64,000 nucleotides of DNA, taken from NCBI RefSeq assembly GCF_017303295.1, contig NZ_JAFKOK010000004.1, forward strand, positions 237,490 through 301,489. Direction: 5' to 3'. The DNA is from Rhodobacter sp. NTK016B (GTDB lineage Bacteria > Pseudomonadota > Alphaproteobacteria > Rhodobacterales > Rhodobacteraceae). Of this stretch, positions 18,720-24,601 are shown in pieces. Under the pieces are notes generated by a model, which did no database searches, was not told where the DNA came from, and was given only the letters and a program-made list of their open reading frames with translations. The translations under genes and the position numbers were made by a program. The stretch's first letter is position 1. Each line of letters starts with the position of its first letter.

Positions 18720-18743
18720 AGACAAATGGACGCGTGCTAGCCT
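18715..18743 (+). promoter_or_regulatory. Candidate tctC promoter
   Basis: TTGCGA at 18715-18720 and TAGCCT at 18738-18743, spaced by 17 bases, about 55 bases before the tctC ATG. The -35 hexamer overlaps the palindrome at 18703-18719. Confidence 0.4.
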
Positions 18744-18797
18744 CCGAGTCGTCTGGGAGGACAGCGCCCGTGCAGGGCGCCGACATGGGAGGATTTC

Positions 18798-19748
18798 ATG
18801 CGGAAGACTTTGGCTTCGTCGCTGGCGCTGATCGTCGGCATTGGTGCAACGCAGGCGCTGGCCGAATGGCCCGAGCGTCCGATCACGATGATCGTGCCCT
18901 ATAATCCGGGCGGGACGACCGACATTCTGGCGCGCCGCGCCGCCGATGCGATCTCGGCCGCCGTGGGGCAGCCCGTGGTGGTGGAAAACCGTCCCGGCGC
19001 GGGCGGTGTCGTCGGTGCCACGCAGGCCGCTCAGGCCGATGGCGACGGCTACACGATTTTCTTCGGCAACAACGCCACGCAGGTCGTTCAGCCGCTCATC
19101 AACCCTGCTGTCAGCTATGACCCGCAGGCGGATTTCGTGGGCATCGCCACCGTCGCCGATGCGGCAAGCTTTCTCGCCGTCAACGGCGATCTTCCGGTGA
19201 CCAATGTCGAGGAATTCGTCACCTGGCTGGGTGAGAACGACGCGACATACGGCACCGCGGGCGTGGGCTCGATGGGGCAGTTCACCGCCGAGATGTTCCT
19301 GCTCGCCACCGATACCGACGCCACGCATATCCCCTATCAGGGATCGAACAACGCGATGGCGGCGGTGATGTCGGGCGAGATCGACTTCATGGCCGACCCG
19401 GTCGCGGCGACGCAGGCGGGCGACAGCCATCTTCGCATCATCGCCGCGCTGACCGCCGACCGTCACCCGAACCTGCCCGACATGCCCACCGCGCGTGAGC
19501 AGGGCGTCGATATGGCGATCGAAGGCTGGTTCGGTCTCTGGGCGCCCGATGGCACCGATCCCGCCTATTTGCAGGCGATGTCCGCGCCGCTGGCCGATCT
19601 GGTCGCCAGCGACAGCTACCGCGAGCAGGTGCTGCGGATGGGAATCCTGCCGATCTATCGCGATCCGGCGGCCACCGATGCGGCGGTCGATGCGATGATG
19701 GTCGACTTTGCCGAGATCCGCGACGCGGCCGGCATTTCCATCGAGTAA
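18798..19748 (+). CDS. tctC: TctC/Bug-family periplasmic carboxylate-binding protein
   Basis: Solute receptor of a tripartite tricarboxylate transporter (TTT), 316 residues with a Sec signal (MRKTLASSLALIVGIGATQALA). The Bug-fold hallmarks are WPERPITMIVPYNPGGTTDILARR, VVENRPGAGGVVGATQAAQADGDGYTI and the later HIPYQGSNNAMAAVMSGEIDFM. The ligand is a carboxylate that cannot be specified; the companion acyl-CoA synthetase and enoyl-CoA hydratase suggest an organic acid degraded as its CoA ester. It is first in the operon and is separated from the next gene by a strong hairpin at 19761-19780, a common way to make more binding protein than permease. Confidence 0.92.
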   Translation: MRKTLASSLALIVGIGATQALAEWPERPITMIVPYNPGGTTDILARRAADAISAAVGQPVVVENRPGAGGVVGATQAAQADGDGYTIFFGNNATQVVQPLINPAVSYDPQADFVGIATVADAASFLAVNGDLPVTNVEEFVTWLGENDATYGTAGVGSMGQFTAEMFLLATDTDATHIPYQGSNNAMAAVMSGEIDFMADPVAATQAGDSHLRIIAALTADRHPNLPDMPTAREQGVDMAIEGWFGLWAPDGTDPAYLQAMSAPLADLVASDSYREQVLRMGILPIYRDPAATDAAVDAMMVDFAEIRDAAGISIE

Positions 19749-19760
19749 GGACACCGTGCG

Positions 19761-19780
19761 ACCCCGCCCCGGGGCGGGGT
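19761..19780 (+). terminator. Intercistronic GC hairpin after tctC
   Basis: ACCCCGCC followed by its complement forms a perfect 20-base palindrome in the 53-base gap between tctC and the hydratase gene. There is no T-run, so it is more likely an RNA-stabilising or partial attenuation stem than a full terminator. Confidence 0.5.
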
Positions 19781-19801
19781 TCGCCGCACCGGGTTGGGCC
19801 C

Positions 19802-20545
19802 ATGACTTTTGACAATATCGACTATCTCGAACAGGGCGGCATTGCCGAGATCACGATCCGGCGCCCCGAGAAGAAGAACGCGCTGACCGCGCAGATGTTC
19901 ACCGATCTGCGCGCGTGTTTCGACGCGTTCGCAGCGGGTGACGCGCGGGTGGCGATCCTGAAATCGGTCAGCGACGACGTGTTCAGCGCGGGGGCCGATC
20001 TGACCGATCCGCCCGAGCGCTTCTGGGAAGGCGTGCCCGAGCTGGGCTTTCGTTGCGACAAACCGATCATTGCCGCGATCAGCGGCAAGGTGATCGGCGC
20101 GGCGGTGGTGCTGACGCAGATGTGCGACCTCGTCGTGATGACCGAGGATTCCGCGCTGATCTACCCCGAAGCCAAGGTCGGCGTCGCCAAGGGTGGCGTG
20201 TCGATCCTGACCAAGCGGATGCCGCTGCGCGTTGCGCTGGAAATGATGTTCACGGGCGAACCTCTGAGCGGCGAGCGTGCCTATCAGGTGGGCGTGGCAA
20301 ATGCGCTCGTGGCGCCGGGCCAGCATGTGACCCATGCCCGCGAGATGGCGCAGAAGATCGCCGCCAATGCGCCTTTGGTGGTCGAGATGCTCAAGCGCCT
20401 GTCGCTGGACACGCTGGGCGATGCGCCGATGCAGACGCAGATCGACCTTGCCGCGCGGGTCGAGCGGGTGATGACCTCGGAAGACGCCGTCAACGCGCTC
20501 GAAGCCTTCAAGGCCAAGCGGAAGCCGGTGTTCCATGGCCGCTGA
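19802..20545 (+). CDS. Enoyl-CoA hydratase/isomerase family protein
   Basis: A 247-residue crotonase-fold enzyme acting on an acyl-CoA. The oxyanion-hole segments are visible: VFSAGADLTDPP (about residues 60-71) and ISGKVIGAAVVLTQMCDLVVMTEDSALIYPEAKVGVAKGG (about 92-131), with a glutamate at the position of the first catalytic acid in PEAKVG. The second crotonase glutamate is not obvious, so the reaction could be isomerisation or hydrolysis rather than hydration. It lies between tctC and tctB, overlapping tctB by 11 bases, which ties its substrate to the imported acid after CoA activation. Confidence 0.85.
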   Translation: MTFDNIDYLEQGGIAEITIRRPEKKNALTAQMFTDLRACFDAFAAGDARVAILKSVSDDVFSAGADLTDPPERFWEGVPELGFRCDKPIIAAISGKVIGAAVVLTQMCDLVVMTEDSALIYPEAKVGVAKGGVSILTKRMPLRVALEMMFTGEPLSGERAYQVGVANALVAPGQHVTHAREMAQKIAANAPLVVEMLKRLSLDTLGDAPMQTQIDLAARVERVMTSEDAVNALEAFKAKRKPVFHGR

Positions 20546-21029
20546 ACCCCGGACCGGCAGGCCGCAGCCGCGCGGGCTGTGGCGCATCCTGACCGCGCGC
20601 GAAGGTCTGGGGGCGGTGTTCCTGCTGATCTGCGCGCTGATCGTGGGGATCGAGGCTTCGGGCCTGTCGATGGGGCGCGGGCGTATGGTCGGGCCGGGCT
20701 ATTTCCCGGCGATCCTGTGTGCGCTTTTCGTGCTGTTCGCGGTGATCCTGCTGGTGCAGGCCATCGCGCCGGGCCGCGTCACGGTGGCTTTCGGCCCGCT
20801 CAGACCGGCGGCGATGATGATCGCGGCCATCGCGGCCTTTTGCCTGACATTCCCGTTTCTGGGGGCCGGCGGAGCGATCATCATTCTGGTGGTGATCGCG
20901 GCCCTGGCCGAAAGCGGGCGCAGGCCGCTTGAATTGCTGATCCTGTCGGTGGTGCTGGTGGCGCTTGTGTGGCTCGTGTTCCGCATCGGGTTGAACCTGC
21001 AATTGCCGATGTATCCGGGAGACGTGTGA
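20535..21029 (+). CDS. tctB: TctB-family small permease subunit
   Basis: Four-helix small subunit of the TTT transporter, 164 residues. The polar N-terminus (about 25 residues) is followed by helices GAVFLLICALIVGIEASG, YFPAILCALFVLFAVILLVQAI, the AAMMIAAIAAFCLTFPFL-GAGGAIIILVVIAAL region and LELLILSVVLVALVWLVFRI. The GRMVGPGYFP segment is typical of the TctB family. It overlaps the hydratase gene upstream and shares its stop with the tctA start (TGATG at 21027-21031). Confidence 0.88.
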   Translation: MAAEPRTGRPQPRGLWRILTAREGLGAVFLLICALIVGIEASGLSMGRGRMVGPGYFPAILCALFVLFAVILLVQAIAPGRVTVAFGPLRPAAMMIAAIAAFCLTFPFLGAGGAIIILVVIAALAESGRRPLELLILSVVLVALVWLVFRIGLNLQLPMYPGDV

Positions 21030-22531
21030 TGATCGAGAACCTGATGCTGGGGTTCGAGGTCGCGTTTTCGGCCTCGACGCTGCTTTACTGCTTCCTCGGC
21101 GTGTCCATCGGCATGTTCATCGGCGTGCTGCCCGGCGTGGGGCCGCTGGCGGCGATCTCGATGCTGCTGCCGCTGACCTATTACACCACGCCCACCAACG
21201 CGCTGGTGATGCTCGCGGGCATCTATTACGGCGCGCAATATGGTGGCTCGGTCGCGTCGATCCTGCTCAGGCTGCCGGGGACGGCGTCCAGCGCAGTGGT
21301 CTGTCTCGACGGCTACGAGATGACGCGCAAGGGCCGTGCGGGGGCGGCGTTGTTCCTGTCGGCGGTGGCGTCCTTCGTGGGCGGTTCGATCGGCATCATC
21401 CTGATGGCAGCCTTCGCGCCCGCGCTGGCGGAATTCGCGCTGCGCTTCGGCAGTCAGGAATACTTCATGCTGATGGCCCTCGGCCTTGTCGCTGCCTCGA
21501 CCCTGTCCGAGGGATCGGCGGTCAAGGGGCTGGCGATGGTGATCTTCGGGCTGGTGCTGGGTATCGTCGGGCTCGATACGATCTCGGGCACGATGCGCTT
21601 CACCTATGGCGAGATGCAGCTTGTCGACGGGATTTCGCTGGTCGCCTCGGCCATGGGGCTGTTCGGGCTGAGCGAGATCCTCGTGAATATCGGCAAGGGC
21701 GAGCGCGGCGTGAGCACGCAGAAGGTCACGATGCGCTCGATGATCCCGACCCGACAAGAACTGCGCGATTGCTGGCCCGCGATCTGGCGTGGCTCGGCAA
21801 TCGGCTCGTTCTTTGGCGCGCTGCCGGGGACCGGATCGACGATTGCGTCCTTCTTTTCCTATGCCGTCGAGCGCAAGGTCGCGCGCAATGCCAAGACCAT
21901 GGGGCAGGGCGCCGTCGAAGGGGTCGCGGGCCCCGAGGCCGCCAACAACTCAGCCGCGCAGACCGCCTTCATCCCGACCCTGACGCTGGGCGTGCCGGGC
22001 GACGCGGTGATGGCGCTGATGCTGGGCGCGATGATCGTGCACGGGGTCCAGCCGGGTGCGGCGATGCTGAACGACACGCCCGAGGTCTTCTGGGGCCTGA
22101 TCGCCAGCTTCTGGATCGGCAACCTGATCCTCGTGATCTTCAACATCCCCCTGATCGGGTTGTGGGTCAGCCTGCTGCGCATTCCCTATCGCTGGCTTTA
22201 CCCCGCCATCGTCGTGCTGATCGTGATCGGCACCTATTCGGTCAACCTGTCGGTTTTCGATGTCTATCAGCTGCTGGCTTTCGGGGTGCTGGGATGGCTG
22301 CTCAGGATCCTCGCCTTTCCGACCGCGCCGCTGGTTCTGGGGATCGTGCTGGGACCGATGATCGAAGAGAATTTCCGTCGCTCGCTGATGCTGTCGCGCG
22401 GGGATTACATGACTTTTCTGGAACGCCCGATCTCTCTGGTGTTGCTGCTGGCGACGCTGGCGATCATCGGCGCTCAGTTGGTCCTGCCACTGTGGCGCCG
22501 ATGGCAGGCCCGGGCCGAGGCGGGCGCGTAA
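21029..22531 (+). CDS. tctA: TctA-family large permease subunit
   Basis: Main membrane subunit of the TTT transporter, 500 residues with about ten to twelve helices. Signature segments: GVLPGVGPLAAISMLLPLTY (about residues 33-52), IYYGAQYGGSVASILLRLPGTASSAVVCLDGYEM, GALPGTGSTIASFFSYAVERKV and LTLGVPGDAVMALMLGAMIVHGVQPGAAM. The two GVLPGVGP/GALPGTGS repeats are the inverted-repeat substrate loops of the family. ATG 21029 overlaps the tctB stop. A clear terminator follows 3-35 bases downstream. Confidence 0.93.
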   Translation: MIENLMLGFEVAFSASTLLYCFLGVSIGMFIGVLPGVGPLAAISMLLPLTYYTTPTNALVMLAGIYYGAQYGGSVASILLRLPGTASSAVVCLDGYEMTRKGRAGAALFLSAVASFVGGSIGIILMAAFAPALAEFALRFGSQEYFMLMALGLVAASTLSEGSAVKGLAMVIFGLVLGIVGLDTISGTMRFTYGEMQLVDGISLVASAMGLFGLSEILVNIGKGERGVSTQKVTMRSMIPTRQELRDCWPAIWRGSAIGSFFGALPGTGSTIASFFSYAVERKVARNAKTMGQGAVEGVAGPEAANNSAAQTAFIPTLTLGVPGDAVMALMLGAMIVHGVQPGAAMLNDTPEVFWGLIASFWIGNLILVIFNIPLIGLWVSLLRIPYRWLYPAIVVLIVIGTYSVNLSVFDVYQLLAFGVLGWLLRILAFPTAPLVLGIVLGPMIEENFRRSLMLSRGDYMTFLERPISLVLLLATLAIIGAQLVLPLWRRWQARAEAGA

Positions 22532-22533
22532 CA

Positions 22534-22576
22534 CGACGAAAGGCCCGGCAGAGATGCCGGGCCTTTTCTTGTCGTG
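22534..22576. terminator. Bidirectional rho-independent terminator
   Basis: AAAGGCCCGGCA at 22539-22550 pairs with TGCCGGGCCTTTT at 22555-22567, with outer ACGAC/GTCGT pairs and T-rich ends on both strands. It separates tctA (plus) from the exported protein gene at 22583 (minus) and can serve both. Confidence 0.85.
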
Positions 22577-22582
22577 CCGGGG

Positions 22583-22855
22583 TCAGTGGGTGCCGTTCGG
22601 GCAATGATTGGTCTCGGTCGAGACCCAGATGCCGGGATACCACGCATTGCCGCCTTCAAGCTCGACCAGCAGCCAGCCATCCACCATCTGATAGGCTTCG
22701 ATCTGCATGCAGGCGTTGAAGCGATAAAGCTGTTCGCTGTTCACGGTGGGCTGCGCCTGCGCGATGCCGGGGGTGACCACGTAAAACGTCACGGCAGACG
22801 CGGCAGCGGGGGCGAGAAGGGCGAGGGTTGCGGCGGCAAGGGCGGTCTTGAACAT
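22583..22855 (-). CDS. Exported mini-protein with C-X35-C SH3-like domain (paralogue A)
   Basis: A 90-residue exported protein: Sec signal at residues 1-21 (MFKTALAAATLALLAPAAASA), then a small beta-rich domain. Cys49 and Cys85 bracket a segment with the SH3b-like pattern QIEAYQMVDGWLLVELEGGNAWYPG. The same cysteine spacing and the same E/GW/GW-type pattern occur in the proteins at 22944 and 24189, so these three are paralogues, probably disulfide-closed in the periplasm. ATG 22855 has GGAGA upstream. It is the last gene of the minus-strand cluster. Function unknown. Confidence 0.75.
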   Translation of the reverse strand: MFKTALAAATLALLAPAAASAVTFYVVTPGIAQAQPTVNSEQLYRFNACMQIEAYQMVDGWLLVELEGGNAWYPGIWVSTETNHCPNGTH

Positions 22856-22943
22856 CGGAAATCTCCATGAAGGCTGTGAAAAACTTGGCATGAGTGCAGG
22901 GATTGTGCCCGATTGGCGGGCCTGTGTCTGTGGCTTTGGCGGA

Positions 22944-23300
22944 TCAGAAGTTCGACAGAACCCCCAGCGCGATCGCCCCCAGCGCCAGCGCGCCGATGAC
23001 CTCGCGGGTATTGTCGTCCCGCTGCGGTCGGTAGCGCAGATTGCTGTGGCAGCCTGCCCGCACCGGGCGCAGGCGGTCGACCGGATACCATCCGCGCACC
23101 GTTTCGTATTCGACCAGCGCATACCCGCGGCGGATGCGCAGAACCTCGACTTGTCCGCAGGCGCGCACCGCGCCGGTCATAGCGCTGTTGGGATTGGGGC
23201 GGGCAAAGAGCGGGCTGGTTGAGGTGACGAGCGCACTATCGGCAAGGGCAGCCGAAGCAGCGAGGGCGATAGGGGCGGCGAGCAGGATCTTGCGGAACAT
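22944..23300 (-). CDS. Exported mini-protein with C-X35-C SH3-like domain and C-terminal hydrophobic helix (paralogue B)
   Basis: A 118-residue protein with a Sec signal (residues 1-20) and an SH3-like segment between Cys48 and Cys84 (GQVEVLRIRRGYALVEYETVRGWYPVDRL). After the domain it differs from its paralogues by a basic stretch (RYRPQRDD) and a hydrophobic Gly/Ala helix at residues 101-117 (VIGALALGAIALGVLSN), which may anchor it. It begins 30 bases after the stop of the gene at 23331 with an AAAGGA ribosome site, so the two are probably co-transcribed. Confidence 0.75.
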   Translation of the reverse strand: MFRKILLAAPIALAASAALADSALVTSTSPLFARPNPNSAMTGAVRACGQVEVLRIRRGYALVEYETVRGWYPVDRLRPVRAGCHSNLRYRPQRDDNTREVIGALALGAIALGVLSNF

Positions 23301-23330
23301 GACGGGGTCCTTTCGATGGGCTTGGAAAGA

Positions 23331-23591
23331 TCAGCGGCGCGACAGCAGCAGGCCGATGGCAAGGCCCACGACGGCGGCGCCCACAGCGATCTCGGCATTG
23401 GTCTGGGTGTTGTGGCGCGGGCGCTGCGGATGCTGCGGCTGGACCGGGCGGTCGACCGGATAGGAATAGACACCCGGCTGGCTGTGGGTCGGCCAGGGCT
23501 CGACCGGGGTGCCGTAATCGCTGGCATGAACGGGCAGGGCGTTGATCAGGGTAGCGGCGGCGGTGACGGTGAAGATGGCGTTGCGGATCAT
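23331..23591 (-). CDS. Exported Pro/His-rich mini-protein with C-terminal hydrophobic helix
   Basis: An 86-residue protein with a signal-like N-terminus (MIRNAIFTVTAAATLINALPVHA), a Pro-, Gln- and His-rich middle (YPVDRPVQPQHPQRPRHN) and a hydrophobic helix at residues about 67-84 (IAVGAAVVGLAIGLLLS) with a basic end. It has no cysteine and no SH3-like domain, but its signal, its AAAGGAC leader and its C-terminal helix resemble the gene product just downstream at 22944. A palindrome (23671-23684) lies 79 bases before its start. Function unknown. Confidence 0.7.
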   Translation of the reverse strand: MIRNAIFTVTAAATLINALPVHASDYGTPVEPWPTHSQPGVYSYPVDRPVQPQHPQRPRHNTQTNAEIAVGAAVVGLAIGLLLSRR

Positions 23592-23670
23592 CGGGTCGGT
23601 CCTTTCGGGTTTTCGCGGGTTGCTGTGTGTCTCGATGTCTTCACTCTGCCGCGATTCCCCGCCATGCGCG

Positions 23671-23684
23671 GTTCCCGGGGGAAC
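23671..23684 (-). promoter_or_regulatory. GTTCC-N4-GGAAC palindrome, copy 1
   Basis: GTTCC-CGGG-GGAAC, 79 bases upstream of the gene starting at 23591. It is one of three such elements, each placed 63-83 bases before a minus-strand exported-protein gene. With outer bases it reads GCGGTTCC...GGAACAGG like the other two. Operator or promoter element; the GGAAC half could serve as a group-IV sigma -35 (inference). Confidence 0.6.
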
Positions 23685-23712
23685 AGGGGCGCGCGGCTCT
23701 GACGAAAACGCA

Positions 23713-23742
23713 CAAAAAAACGGACCCTCGCGGGTCCGTTTC
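23713..23742 (-). terminator. Rho-independent terminator of the gene at 23768
   Basis: AAACGGACCC and GGGTCCGTTT (23718-23741) form a stem with a four-base loop; on the minus strand it is followed by a run of T. It ends the transcript of the 94-residue exported protein, 26 bases after its stop. Confidence 0.85.
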
Positions 23743-23767
23743 GGTCGTGTCCGGGATCGGGGCGCGC

Positions 23768-24052
23768 TCAGCGGCGACTGTTGCGCCAGATGATGCCGTG
23801 GCCGCCCGGCGTTTCGACAATGTGGCAGACCTCGCGCCACCCCCAGCGCCCACGCACGATCCGGCAGCGGGTGCTGACCGCCGTGCCGATCTCGCCTTCG
23901 GGCGCGGCGTCATAGCGCTCGCCGTAGGTCTGGTGCTGCGGCACCGTCGCGCCGGGATTGTAGCGGTTCTGATAGCTGTAATCCGTGGCGCTTGCGGCGA
24001 CAGGGGCCAGCGTGGCGGTGGCGGCGAGGGCGATGAGGGTGGTGCGGAACAT
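23768..24052 (-). CDS. Exported mini-protein with C-X12-C motif
   Basis: A 94-residue exported protein with a signal peptide (MFRTTLIALAATATLAPVAASA), a Tyr/Gln-rich middle and a basic C-terminal part with Cys63 and Cys76 (RCRIVRGRWGWREVCHIVETPGGHG). The sequence between the cysteines predicts a beta hairpin. It is not clearly homologous to the C-X35-C paralogues, but its signal peptide, own promoter palindrome (24116-24129) and own terminator place it in the same set. ATG 24052 is preceded by AGGAG. Function unknown. Confidence 0.72.
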   Translation of the reverse strand: MFRTTLIALAATATLAPVAASATDYSYQNRYNPGATVPQHQTYGERYDAAPEGEIGTAVSTRCRIVRGRWGWREVCHIVETPGGHGIIWRNSRR

Positions 24053-24115
24053 GGTCGTCTCCTGTGGGTGTGCGTTGCGATGACCCCGTTATGGCGCATC
24101 GGCAGAGGGCATGCG

Positions 24116-24129
24116 GTTCCGCAGGGAAC
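24116..24129 (-). promoter_or_regulatory. GTTCC-N4-GGAAC palindrome, copy 2
   Basis: GTTCC-GCAG-GGAAC, 63 bases upstream of the start at 24052. Together with flanking GCG and AGG it is identical over 20 bases to copy 3, which is strong for an intergenic site. Confidence 0.65.
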
Positions 24130-24137
24130 AGGGCAAA

Positions 24138-24165
24138 TGCGAAACGGGCCCCGCAAAGGGGGCCC
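24138..24165 (-). terminator. GC-rich hairpin ending the gene at 24189
   Basis: AACGGGCCCC and GGGGCCCGTT-type arms (about 24140-24165) form a strong stem 24 bases after the stop of the gene at 24189. The T-run on the minus strand is short, so termination may be partial. Confidence 0.6.
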
Positions 24166-24188
24166 GTTCATGCCGTGTCAGGGTCGGA

Positions 24189-24500
24189 TCAATACCCGCT
24201 TTGCCCGCCCGAATGACCGCCGCTCGGCGCCGCGTGGTAACCAGAGCCACAATGCGCATTGTTGTCCGCGACGTAGCGGCCCGACAGCCAGCCATTATGG
24301 CCCTGCCACGCGGCGCGGACCCAGCCGTTCTGCCATTCATAGGTTTCGATCACCGCACAGCGCGGCAGGGCGGTGATGACCGTGTATTGGGTCGAGGGCC
24401 CTTCCCGGAAATTGACGCCGGCGGTCGTCCAGCCCTCGGTCGCCGAAGCGGCGACGGGCAGCAGGGCCAGGGTTGCGGCGATAAGAGTATTGCGGATCAT
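24189..24500 (-). CDS. Exported mini-protein with C-X35-C SH3b domain (paralogue C)
   Basis: A 103-residue exported protein and the clearest SH3b member of the cluster. The signal peptide covers residues 1-20 (MIRNTLIAATLALLPVAASA); the domain (GVNFREGPSTQYTVITALPRCAVIETYEWQNGWVRAAWQGHNGWLSGRYV, residues 28-77) has the bacterial SH3 pattern of a ligand-binding R/N-x-REGPS loop and two GW turns. Cys48 and Cys84 match the spacing in paralogues A and B. The tail is Gly/Ser/His-rich. SH3b domains often bind peptidoglycan, so a cell-wall or envelope role is possible. It begins 101 bases after the cyclase stop, with its own palindrome upstream. Confidence 0.82.
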   Translation of the reverse strand: MIRNTLIAATLALLPVAASATEGWTTAGVNFREGPSTQYTVITALPRCAVIETYEWQNGWVRAAWQGHNGWLSGRYVADNNAHCGSGYHAAPSGGHSGGQSGY

Positions 24501-24583
24501 AGGTGTCAGTCCTTTGCAAAGAGTTACGGTACCCGGCACTTGGACCGGGAATACCGTCATAAGGACCCGGTCCGATCCGCGCG

Positions 24584-24597
24584 GTTCCGCAGGGAAC
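24584..24597 (-). promoter_or_regulatory. GTTCC-N4-GGAAC palindrome, copy 3
   Basis: GTTCC-GCAG-GGAAC, 83 bases upstream of the start at 24500 and four bases after the cyclase stop codon. It shares the full extended core with copy 2. Confidence 0.65.
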
Positions 24598-24601
24598 AGG
24601 A

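Noticed and set aside
24584..24597. Terminator of the cyclase gene
   Set aside because: It lies four bases after the stop, but the arms are only five bases, there is no T-run, and the same sequence recurs upstream of two other genes after separate terminators, so a promoter-side element fits better.
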